Source: Brachyhypopomus gauderio (taxonomy: Eukaryota > Chordata > Actinopteri > Gymnotiformes > Hypopomidae). From it: a DNA stretch of 64,000 bases. Both the position numbers and the translations under genes were made by a program. The stretch lies in NCBI RefSeq assembly GCF_052324685.1, contig NC_135226.1, forward strand, positions 21,027,751-21,091,750, in the 5' to 3' direction. Below are positions 13,060 through 24,600 of this stretch, piece by piece (the first letter of the stretch is position 1; the number at the start of each line of letters is the position of its first letter). Below the pieces are notes generated by a model that was given only the letters and a program-made list of their open reading frames with translations, was not told the DNA's origin and searched no databases.

Positions 13060-13340
13060 AAGCCACTTGCTTTGCTTCCTTCTGTACAGATCAGATGCAT
13101 GCCATCGATAAAAATGCATTTTATGTCACTGAACCTAATGTTGTAAAACTGTCAATGTCTTCTGAGATGGAGCATAATCTGATGCTAATAGAAAGGAATT
13201 GTCTGCATTTATTATTACTTAGTTTTGCCACTAATTAATAAAAAAATGTATTAATTGGCATTGCATTGTGGTCAAAAAGTCTGACATTTTTGGAGTAATT
13301 ACCTGCTGCCATTATTGGATCTATCAGAAGTGAAAAGCCT
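13060..13340. promoter_or_regulatory. Candidate AT-rich conserved non-coding element
   Basis: Repeat-poor, AT-rich block with closely spaced homeobox-type words (ACTAATTAATAA, TATTAATTGGCATTG, GGAGTAATTACC) and an adjoining TTATTATTACTTAG. There are no coding features. The motif density is unlike the flanking sequence and would suit an enhancer bound by homeodomain, POU or SOX factors. Confidence 0.3.
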
Positions 13341-15759
13341 GGCTTCAAAAAGTTAAACTCCAAACTACATGGATTTGCAATGTTTAAGCCTGTAGGCATA
13401 ACTAATTAGTGAAACTTACTGTGTGATGCAAGATATTTTACTTTTTGAACCTGAACTTTCACAGCGGTTTTTCAGACTTATGGGCCATTATAACCACCTT
13501 AGGTGCTACTGAAGGTTCAAAACTGTAGCAAAAAGCAGGTACAAATGACCAGTGCACTGAACAGAATAAGCTGCACTATTATGAACTTGGAGTAGACTAT
13601 ACCGTGAATCATAACAGCAAGCTCACTTGACCTCTGCGTTTCCTGCGAGTAAAAATAAAACTCTAAAAAGCCAAAAGCAAAATGAGGGAGAAAGCTGAAG
13701 AATATTGGCTGGGCTCTTCAGAAGTGGAGACAGCCCCACAGCACAAACACACTCAAGTGTGACGCAGAGTTGGACTTTTCTTGCTGAACAGTTAACATAT
13801 TTTATCCTGATACTCATTATAGCGAACATCAACATACAATTTATTACCTGAGATTGTTTTACATTTTAAAACCCAAGACATAATTTTGGGGTACAGTTAA
13901 GTGTCAGAATGACCAGCCAGTCTCATAGCTAAACCTAATTATTGCACCAACTCCTCAGTAACCATGACTATTAATGTTAGATATACAAAATAAAGATTTT
14001 ATTTTCATAACTATTAACTAAGTTGGAGGAAACTATGGAAGTCACTAAATTCCACTTAAATAGCTCTTGAATATCTACGCTTGCAAGCATAAGATTTATT
14101 CATTACAAAATGTTCCTCTATGAGTTGCAATAGCAAATTTCCACCAGAGAGTTGCAAATTCCCAATTCCCAATATGTCAAATCAAGTGCTTCTCGGCAGG
14201 GCTGACCCAAAAACCAGTCTCGGGCCCTCAACTGAATAGCCTAATAGAGGCTGTAAGTGTGTAGAAGGATCACTCAACAGAAGTGCACACTACAAGACCA
14301 CGTACAATGAAAGGTGGAGGATGTCGGGTAGATTTCCTACATCATGAAGGTTTCTCCTATGATGACATGTCGGACATGCTTCCTCAAAACATCAGTGTCA
14401 ACAGTGGCCATGTCAATATCAATATCATTCTCATTCTGATACAATGTCCAGTTTCAGATCAACTTAATGGCAATGAAACAACAATGAATTGTACTTAAAA
14501 AAAAAAAGCAGAATATAAAATGTCACATTTAATGAGCAAAAGCGACTTGTTTAAAGTAGTTTAACATGTCTTTTAATTTAAGTCCAGTTTATCTACTTTT
14601 AGGTATTCTACACGCAGTGCTTATTGTATTCTGGAGTTTCTAGTGATGGCTAGTAAATATGCTTAACCCTCATGTTGATAAATGGCATGTTGAATCTCTG
14701 TGGTGGTAGCAAAGACAATTTTGAGAAATTCCCAGCACCTTTACTTAATGGACCTCTGAAGGTCCCCCATCCATATCAACTGGACACTATGTATGGTGTA
14801 CTGAACATACAAAAAATAACAAAAGACAAAAATATATATACAAACAGCACATCATGATTTTCCATCCAGCTTTAACTTTAGCATTAAGCAATTGTGGAAT
14901 ACTGACTCAAACAAATGAACAGTTTTCATTATGAGGAGATGATTTAGAATAAATATTATGCCAAAGAAACACCCAGGGAAACACTCAAAATTGATTAGGG
15001 TGACATCAGCTCTGCGTGTTGATGCATTTGTGGTCTTGGAATTACTTTTGCTGAACCACTTATCCAGGGAAACTGTCTGCATTCAAACCAGGTTGTGCAA
15101 CGAGGACGTCAGTCCTCATGAGAAATGTCTTCTTTCTGTCTCCCTCCAGGTCCCTTGCTGTCTTTCCGTCCCTCATTGACCTTAGTTTGTCAGTCCACAG
15201 CTGCTCATTACTGAAGTCGTTGTCACCGTACACATCACCCAATGACACCCCCACAGGATATGTCTCCTTGTTCTTTAGTGTGGTCACAGACTGTATACAG
15301 CCTAGAATTATGACACACTTCAAATGTACTCAATGTAATTGTCTGGGACATTGTACAACATACACACAAACAGCAGACATACATAACTTTAACAAGTAAT
15401 TATATCTGTGAATCATCATCATTGTGTAGTGCCTGTAGTGTCACTGTATCTGTGACCATCTCTGTGATATTCTTTTAAAATATACAGAAAGGGAGCTGTA
15501 CAGATAATACTAGAGCGTTCTCAGTGCTATTCAAAACCCTAAAGGAGTGTGGGAAACTCCTCAAACACTCTTGTCTCATATGGACATCAGCCTAAGTGCA
15601 TCTTAGATTATATCCATTCAGAACAACAAAGGCTGTGAAGTTAATACTGAAAACTTCATCCTGAAAATACTGATGCATATTACAGAAACAAACATAGTGA
15701 GGTCAATTCTCCGCTATGAATACACCACTTAAACATTCTGACAGAAACCCCACTGAACT

Positions 15760-15920
15760 CGGCTCTCTTTGGCCAGGGTCTAAATGACTGCAGGGAAAGG
15801 GAATTAAAGATCGGACGGGTCTCGCCTTGTCTGTGGATCTGTCCAAGGGGTCAAAGGCCATTGGGAAACAAAAGCAGGCGTGAGCACTTGCGCTGAAGTG
15901 AAGGTGGTGCCATGACTGAA
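15760..15920. promoter_or_regulatory. Candidate conserved non-coding element
   Basis: GC-balanced block inside AT-rich DNA, with GGGTCTAAATGACTG, GGGAATTAAAGATCGG and GGGGTCAAAGGCCATTGGG words; the last resembles a nuclear-receptor half site next to an inverted CCAAT. No reading frame has similarity to a known protein. The call is inference from composition. Confidence 0.25.
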
Positions 15921-17074
15921 CAAGAACAAAACCACCTATAGGCAGGAGGAGGGGAGGGGCCCCGTCAACAAGGTGACCAAAATACAAGCACAAGGCTCAA
16001 GACACTTCAAAGCCTAAATATAAAGCCTGTTAAAAGCCTTAAGAGACTCCAGCATGAGAGCAGTCTGTGCTCCTAGCCCCCTGCCCGATTAGCCACTTTT
16101 AATGGCTACTCCAGGCAGACAAGCAGCCTGCATTGTCTGCACACGTGAACTACAAGCAGCTCAAAAGGTGGAGAATTTACTGCCTTAGCCATGTAGACCC
16201 ATCCTCCAGCACACCAGTCATGCAAGACCCGTATTCCAGCACACCAGTGTGGTCTATTAAGCGACAACAGCATTCAAGTGAGCCAAAAGTCCATTTCAGC
16301 AAAATCAACAATGAATGTCCAACGTCAGGGCTTGAAACAAGACTATTCCAGTGTCAACTATACACACAATTAAAAAACATTATCATTTGTATGCCAGTTT
16401 CTCTCTCTGCCTTGATATTCATTCATTGTAGTCAGATTCATCAAATTGTATCTGCAAATGTAGATGAGGAATGTGTTTTTTTTTTTATTAATGACCAAAA
16501 AAAATAAAAAATAACAAAAATACAGCAAAAGTGTGGATAATTTGCCCCTAGTCCTTCTAGCACACATCTCAGGTTACACTATGTACAATGCAATTGCATT
16601 TTAAGTGTTATTAAGTGCATTTACAGCATAAATCTATGTTAAACAACCTGACATTTGGACAAAGACATCACTCATGAGACACCAGTAAAGGTTGAAACAC
16701 ACAGAGGTTGTGCACACAGACTACAGGACAACACTGCCATCCGGAAGAGGGCACTGCACGTTACAGCCCACTATAAAACGTACAGCATCCAGTTATGCAC
16801 AGCTACAGGGCAGCTAATAAAGTCATCACTCGGAGTACAGGCCTGGCTGACTCTAGCAAGAAGCAATTCTGCCATCTTTTTACAACCACAATACAGCCTA
16901 CTCATGGATCCAGATTACTTAAAATGTTAAGTGTCTAAACTTAAAGTGTCTAAAGACACAATTTACCATAGCCCTGAGACACAATACTTCTGTAAGTCCA
17001 GTGTGAGATTAGCTAGAACTGTTACAGCAGCTAAAACTGTCCCAAGATGCAAATGGTTTCTGAGCCAGCAAAAT

Positions 17075-17101
17075 AAAAAAAAAAAAAAAAAAAAAAAAAA
17101 A
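17075..17101. repeat. Poly-A tract
   Basis: Run of about 27 A residues interrupted once near its left end. It might be the tail of an old retroposed copy, but no recognisable body lies upstream. Confidence 0.9.
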
Positions 17102-18439
17102 CAGCAACTACAAACTAAATGAAGCTGCCTAAAATATTAGCACTTCCACTCGGTCCTAGACTGGCAGTTATGTTCATTCTCCGAGTGCAGAAACCTTATA
17201 CCTCAGGATACTTCTATGGTTTTGACACAGAGACGAAGAGCTGCAGAAGATCCACACTTCTCATACGAATACTACCATTCGAAAAGCCGAACTCACATTC
17301 TCACCAACAAAAAAGCTTAAAAAAAATATCACACTGCTAGACGCAATAATGGCAAAGAACAGAACACAGTCAGGTCTGTCGCTCAGCGCAGTAATACGGC
17401 ACAATACAGTGATGCATTAATAATATAAAGCTCTACTGCCTCCTACTGACAGTGAACAGAATAAGTTTTTGTTATGCAACAATTAACTATATTTGATATT
17501 TAAGAATAAAGATAAGCCGGTTAGAAATGACTATTTCAGATCACTTATAGAGTAAACTGAAATGTAGTCATGGTGATGAGTGCGGACCTAACACAACATT
17601 AAATGAAAGATTGAAATTTTAGATTTAGGTTTCTGTAAAAGCATTTCAAGCATGATTATGTATTTGCAGTTCACTGATCTAAATTATATGAGAATGAAGC
17701 TCAGAAACATTCACAGCATATTCAAACCACCTACCTGGACAACCACTCACATCCTGCAGAGAGGCATGGTGTCAGTAGCAGGTTTTCGAGTTCTTCATGC
17801 AGGGTTCACACTTGAGACAGCTCCCCAAATCACTCGTTCCTGCTGCTGGGACAGTCTGAATCTGTGACAAACAAAAATGAAATGAAGGCTGTGTAATAAA
17901 CTTTAAAGTATTTTAACAGGCTGAACATGAAATTAAAACAAAATACACTGTTGATATAAAGAAAATAAACACTGCAAGAAGAGTTCTTTGGAAATCTCTG
18001 CAAGCGATCTAAAGACTCTTTGCTTTGTGTTGCCTTTGTTGCTCTAATAAGACTAATATATGTCCATCCTTTAAGTAGGCATTTTCTCTCCTGCTTTCTC
18101 TCTCTTTCTTTGACTGAAACTGAAATCAATCGTCACGCAATTAAGGAATGTGGATCCGTCGACCAAAGTGCATGGAGGAAGGGTATTAAACAAATGTCCA
18201 ATAAGAGGTTCAATAACACCAATAACAATGTTGAGTGGCAACTACAGTACTCTTAAAATTGGGCTAGACATTTATGTGCCAGCTGGTTTATTTTTGTTGA
18301 GACGCAATCTCCAATATTGGCAAAGGACATCAGCGATCGCTCAAATGTCTGGCGGCTGCATATTGACTGTCCACAGGAGGGGGAGCAAGAGAGGCAAATA
18401 GACCGTTTGAAAGTTATAGCTCCTTTCAAACAGTTTAAA

Positions 18440-18690
18440 GAGGAACAAACACGAGGAATGGGAAAGTGCTGTCTCGAGAGGCTCCGTCACCGATAATTAG
18501 CGATCAATCACGAATTAGTTTAAAAGCTTGAAAAGAACACCGAGAGCATTATTAGATTGCAGCGATTCAGAGCTCTCCAATAACGACTCTGATTTTTAGG
18601 GGAAAGAAACGCTGTAGCCGTTTATAAGCCTCCTCTTTTGCCAATCACTCCCATAAATCAAGGGGAGATCCAACCGGACCAAAACTGGGA
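18440..18690. promoter_or_regulatory. Candidate conserved non-coding element
   Basis: About 250 bases with an unusual density of homeodomain and Meis/Pbx-like words (CCGATAATTAGCGATCAATC, ACGAATTAG, CCGTTTATAAG, CCCATAAATCAAGG), free of simple repeats and of any coding signature. It lies 3 kb beyond the 3' end of ubash3b. This is the most enhancer-like block in the left part of the window, but I cannot test conservation. Confidence 0.35.
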
Positions 18691-20330
18691 GACCACAGGT
18701 GCTGGTTGGGAGGCCGGGGGACGAGGCTGCTGGTAGCATGTATAATTAGTCTGTAAGGATTTTTAACAACATGCATCGGCTTCATTACAGCTTGATTATT
18801 GCAGTTCAAGAACTAGATATTTCACACTGCTAAATCCAAGACACCCCTATACTTATAGCCTTAGAAAAGTGACCTATGTTGCTACAACAGCCCCTACAGT
18901 TATGTATCTAGCCATCATTTCTTACAAATTTCATAACATACAGTTTTACATGGGAATTGTCCTCCCATTACTGAACACAGGGTGCATTGTTAAATGCGTA
19001 AACTTAATTTTAGAAACCTACAGTCACAGTTCACTCAGCAACAGGTGAGCACACAGCAAATGACAGTAAGTGAAGTGTACACATAATGACCCTGGTCCTG
19101 AAACACAAATAATGTTCACAAACCACATGACCGAGGCAAATATGATTTGCATTTACTAATTTTCTAAAACATAGGCCTACTGCACCCCACAATAGCCTGC
19201 TTGATGCAGCTACATGGTTCAGTTTGCTGTTTTTCATTCATAATACTCAACAGAGTATCAGTGAAGCCTATTCCAGCCTCAGTGATGGTAGCTGACCTTA
19301 ACATCCTCACATCGCCCTAAATGGGCAAATGCATGCCATTTGCCGCCAATCTATGCTGAAAATGCTACAAAGACAACCATGTTAAAGAGTAAACAATTAT
19401 CTCCCATTGATCAAATCAGGCCAGAAATCACATAGGCCTACCTAATAGGTATGAGGGGAAACCACGAGAAAAGATGGTTCTGGTTAAATGAGGTCATTGT
19501 GAATGGAAATAAGAAAACCTACTGCTCTAGCTTTAAATCCCTTTGTGCCAAGACTGAGTCTTAAGCCCAATAAAGCAGAGACATGGTGACGAGAGCTCAC
19601 CTCGCGCTTGCATCAGGACTCTGCAATACCCCCGTAGTTCCCCCAGCCACAACTACCCTAGTTATCTAACAAACAGCCTTCAACAGCCAGACAGCTGTCT
19701 GGATCTATTAAAACACCACGGATTTAAGGGTTTAAGGCTCTGGTGCAAAACTGGGTTTTGTTGATGTTTATTATTATTATTTAAACAAATTATAAAACAA
19801 TTTAAATAAAACAAGTTTTGTAATTGTAATGTTTTTAAGATAAATAAATTTAAGTTAATGTGTTATGGAACAACAGGAGCCGATATTCAAACTTAAAATC
19901 CTAATAAAATCCTAAATTAGTCAGTTAACCGACGTTAATCAGGTAACTAACCTTATTAGCTTGTTAGCGAACTCCTAAATGTGAACAATTAAGTTATTTA
20001 AATATCTAACTATCTCATTAGCATATCTAACAAGGTAGTCGGCGAACAGAGATTGAAGCACCTCGCCGTTTAAAAACACTGTAGTTTAATTTGATCTGTT
20101 CATATCTCACCTTCACCACAGTTCATGACAGACGGAGGTTTTCGTCTTCTGTTTGTTGCTCTGTGTGGAATAATAATACTGCTGCATATCTGTCTTTTCT
20201 GTCTGATGTTGTTAGCTGGCTTGCTAGTGAAATCACAGCACTGTTGCTGCGGGTTTAACGCCAATAAGACGATTTTTAGTTTCAGATCGCGAGAGCTGCC
20301 CTTAGAAACTCTCAATGCACGTGACTCACA

Positions 20331-20387
20331 CACGCGCGCGCGCTCACACACGTCCACACACAACACATCCACACACACACAAGATGT

Positions 20388-20432
<45 letters not shown>
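20331..20432. repeat. (CA)n/(CG)n then (TA)n microsatellite
   Basis: CACGCGCGCGCGC and CA-rich repeats followed by about 43 bases of TA dinucleotides (20389-20432). A short reading frame next to it with a hydrophobic start is judged fortuitous. Confidence 0.9.
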
Positions 20433-20433
<1 letters not shown>

Positions 20434-21137
20434 CTGACTCAAAAATTAAAAATGAGTCAATTATCTTAACAAATCAAGTCATTGTGATTTACTTCATGAT
20501 GTATTATGAAAATAGCATAACATGACAAAATAAAGCAGAAACCTAATGAGATCAGAATGCGACAGTAGAGGCAGCATTCACTGTAAGTGACAACCGCAGT
20601 TCAGACTAGTCAAAATGAACAAATGTATTTACGCACTGCCTTCCTCCTGGGTTAGTACAATGAAACCAAATAATATTTGTTGTGATCCAAGATATTCCAG
20701 ACATGGTACACCACCAACACTCTCAAACTTCACTTACTCTGGATTTTGGGCATAGAAAAAAAGTAGTGAAACGAGTTTGAGGGTGCAGGTTTGAATCCAG
20801 ATGTTCACGACAGCATCCGTAGTCATGGTCCTGAGAACGCAAATGATGGCATTCAGACAGGAAGGACAACAGAGTCTCTCTCTGCCCATAACCTATAAGC
20901 ACTGAACCCTGTGCTTGGTTTTGCAACACAGTCAAAATCAAATGTGTTCCCATAAAACCGCATTGCTTGCTTGGCAATGCCAGTCGTTGGAAGTGTTTCA
21001 TTTTGCAGTGGAAAGTCTGTCACATGTCCCTCATGTTGTTTTTATAGGTGACTACTCGCACCTTCTTTGGTATTATTCATTTGTAAAAGTTCCCATAAAC
21101 TGTTATTTACCATCCAACATTTGAAGGGAGTGATGTG

Positions 21138-21143
21138 TCTTTA
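21138..21143 (-). terminator. Possible ubash3b poly(A) signal
   Basis: The minus strand reads AATAAA here, about 530 bases past the ubash3b stop codon. It is a plausible polyadenylation signal, but the hexamer is common in AT-rich DNA and no transcript evidence is available. Confidence 0.35.
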
Positions 21144-21669
21144 TTTGCTTACAGGAATTAAGAGTCAATTTTAAAGCAGTGTCTTTATGCAATGTAGCAA
21201 TGTGAAATAATTATTCATGACATAATTATCAATGTGCAACTGCCAATACCCTGAACGTGTAGATCATTGAACAGTTCTTTCACAAAACACTGCAGATTAA
21301 CAGATTACAAAACACTGCCTTTAACAGATTATACTGCAATTTATGGCCCTATTGCAAACTCAAGCCTGGATGCAGAGAGTCTGGAGATTAATGATGATTG
21401 TGCCGTAAGACCTGCACTCCCCCCCATCAATGCCCTGAGATTGTCCTGCAGTGCAACTTCCTCAATCGGACCACGCCACTCATGTAAATAAGGCCCGTCT
21501 GTCATTGTCCCCTTTCCACATGTAAACATAACATGTGGCCCGTCTTAGTGATCGAGCTCACAAAATCGAAAGTGGAGGGGACAGCTCGGCTCCGTTCTGA
21601 CACGTCCAGCGCATGAACCGTCTGCTTGTCGTTCAGAACGAGCGGGTGGCCAACGAGGCCGGTGGGGTG

Positions 21670-24600
21670 TCACTCTTGCTGTAGGGTTTCTCTCCAGCTG
21701 AAGCTGTGATTGGGCCCGTGTGTGAGGGGGAGAACGGGGGGGTCCACCAGCTGCCACACACCCCTGTCCTGCTCCTCACACGCACACACACCCAGATATG
21801 GAATCTGGAAGGAAAGAGTTGCACTTTAGTATTGGGGATTAAGTGGGCAGAAAAAGACAATAAATCTGAAAGAAAGTAAGAGCGTGGGAAATCAACACAC
21901 CTTTCTAACGACTTGGACAAACTCTTTGGAGTTGTGCAGGGGAAGACCCTGAAGCTGTCTGGTGCAGGCCTCCAGAGAAGACGCATGGCCCACAACCAGA
22001 ACGTTGTTTCCTAGGGACAGGAAGACAAGCGCACTAATGATCTCTGTCCGGCACAACCCAGAGGCCCTCTGTGAACCTGCTCCACGTCCCACGGCCCTCA
22101 CCCTTGTTTTTGCACTCCGCCAGGATGTCTTTGGTCACTTTGTAGCTGCGGGTCATGTACGTGTCGTAGGACTCGGACACGTTTAGTTTAGCAATAGGGA
22201 TGTGAGGTCTGCGGGGGCAGAAGCATAGGCCTATTTTAACAACCGTGTTGGATTGTGGGTACATAAAACCCATTTATAAACCGTACCGAGCAATACCGTG
22301 CCATAATGTCTGCACCTATATGTTGTGTCGACACAGAGGTTGGCTGCAGCCAGGTCTACCGGAGGTATCCACGCAGGTAGAGAACTTCCAGACAGCCATT
22401 TAGTCCACTCAAACAGGCCTGGTTCTACTCGTATCCTCAACTTCCCGTCCTGCTGCATACCTGTGACAGGAGGGGTCAGGAGAGGTCAGGAGGGGTCCAA
22501 AGATTACGGTCAACCTGGGTGTACACAAGTCGTGAGGTACTGCCTACACATAATATGAAGAACTGACCTTTGAGCATCTCGTGGGCTGTCTGAACACAGC
22601 GAAGACTGGGTGAGCAGTACACAAAGTCAAGGGTGGTGTTTCTCTCCAGCAACGCCTCACCTGAATCACACAGGTAAACATTAGAAGCCTGGCGTCCTGC
22701 CGAGGTGAAGGATGAGACCAAGCAGTGAGGAGACCAAGAGGAAAACCCCACGTACCCACAGTCCTGGCCTGTGTGGCCCCGAACACCGTGATGGGAGCAT
22801 CCATGTCGTAATCTCGATGTCCTCCACTCCAAGCAGGCAGGGACGGGGGCATGTTCAAGTTACTCCGCACATATCTACCTGTAGACAGACCGAGCTGATC
22901 AGGTGGGTCGGCGAGGGTGATTGTGAGTGTTACTGGAGGTTTGTGTCTTCTCTTTCGCACATACCTTTCCCGTCAGAGCACTGCGAGAGCCAGTGTTTCC
23001 CAAACACCACATCCATCCTCTCCCCGTGACGGCACACAAACAGCGTCCGTTTAGGAGACATTCTGGTGACTCGGAGGACCTGAATGAGCACAAAACACTG
23101 TGGAGTTCAGGCAAGCATCTTCAATCCTAGTGAATGTATTCACAAAGGAACTTAGTGAAAAGATTACAGTATCGCACCAGCACACCTAATCTAAGATGCT
23201 TTCAAGAATACCAGTTGGCATCCTAAGGAAACAAAATGATGGACAAGAATAATCCTTGGGGTTAACACTGCATTGAAAACAGAGACAGGTAGGTTACGTG
23301 ACCTGCAGAAGTCTGCATGGCTGTTGAAATGCTGTGTGTACAACACAGATTTTGTCCCATATTAGTTCATAGTATATTTCAGGCTTTGTCTGGAAAAGGG
23401 CTTTCAAATTATTCCATGTTTGTAAAAAAAGAGAACTTTACATTTTACGGATCTCACCAGGTTGAACACTACTTACAACAATTTGTATGAACCATTGTAT
23501 GCATGTATGTATGTATGAAAGGTGCTATACAAATAAAGATTTGAATATTGTAGATTAATAATGGCCAAAACACCAAAGATGAGTGAAACTGGTATTTTGA
23601 AAGTATTTTTGTCTGCAATGTACATTAAAGAGAAACAGGAAAAGCAGGACAACATTGGTACAGAATATGACAACAGTGGAAACGGACTGGCTCAACCCTC
23701 TGGAGCAAATTCTCATGGAAAAACACCACTCTACTCTACACTACACTACACTACACACACTACTCTACACTACTCTACACTACACACACCACTCTACTCT
23801 ACACTACACTACACTACACACACCACTCTACACTACACACACTACTCTACACTACACACACCACTCTACACTACACACACCACTCTACTCTACACTACAC
23901 TACACACACCACTCTACACTACACACACTACTCTACACACACCACACTACACTACACACACCACTCTACACTACACACACCACTCTACACTACACACACC
24001 ACTCTACACTACACACCACTCTACACTACACACCACTACACTACACTACACACACCACTCTACACTACACAGACCACTCTACACTACACTACACTACACT
24101 ACACACACCACTCTACACTACACTACACACACTATACACTACACTACACTACACACACTACACTACACACACCACTCTACACTACACTACACACACCACT
24201 CTACACTACACTACACTACACACACTATACACTACACTATACACTACACACACCACTCTACACTACACTACACACACCACTCTACACTACACACACTACA
24301 CTATCTCACTCTTGCACAAGGTGCATCTTGGTCTTGGTACAGGATGCTGGAGAAACCGGGGGAAACCAGCCTGACTATATTCATGTTTTTGTGGTTGCAG
24401 GATTCTCAATCCTTTTTGGAAGGAGCTACATAGTATTTTGGGAGATGTTTTTGGACAGGCCACCCCTTGTAAACGTGGCTCTGTATATGTGCGAAACCTT
24501 CTAATCATTATATGTAATGAGAGGGACAGGAAACTGCCTCTTATACTTCTAGTAACTGGCAAAAAAATAAAGACTAAAAATGGTTAAATCCAGACATTGT

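Larger units (their letters stand above)
9949..20388. other. Gene-free stretch downstream of ubash3b
   Basis: About 10 kb, mostly AT-rich, with no exon chain or RNA gene I can support. It contains (GT)n at 10713-10733 and poly-A at 17075-17101. In mammals the DNA beside UBASH3B is also gene-poor and harbours the mir-100/let-7a-2/mir-125b-1 host locus. I looked for the three mature miRNA sequences on both strands by eye and did not find them. Confidence 0.55.

Noticed and set aside
20125-20433. Short plus-strand frame with a signal-anchor-like start
   Set aside because: Runs into CA and TA repeats, with no downstream exon or homology; probably fortuitous.
1-21500. mir-100 / let-7a / mir-125b cluster, expected near UBASH3B in vertebrates
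   Set aside because: By-eye search for the mature sequences on both strands found only a chance GAGGTAGT inside the 39-bp minisatellite.
23561-24433. Long His/Thr/Leu-repeat open frames (up to 290 residues, plus strand)
   Set aside because: They are translations of the CACTA-rich satellite; several frames are open at once and there is no gene structure.
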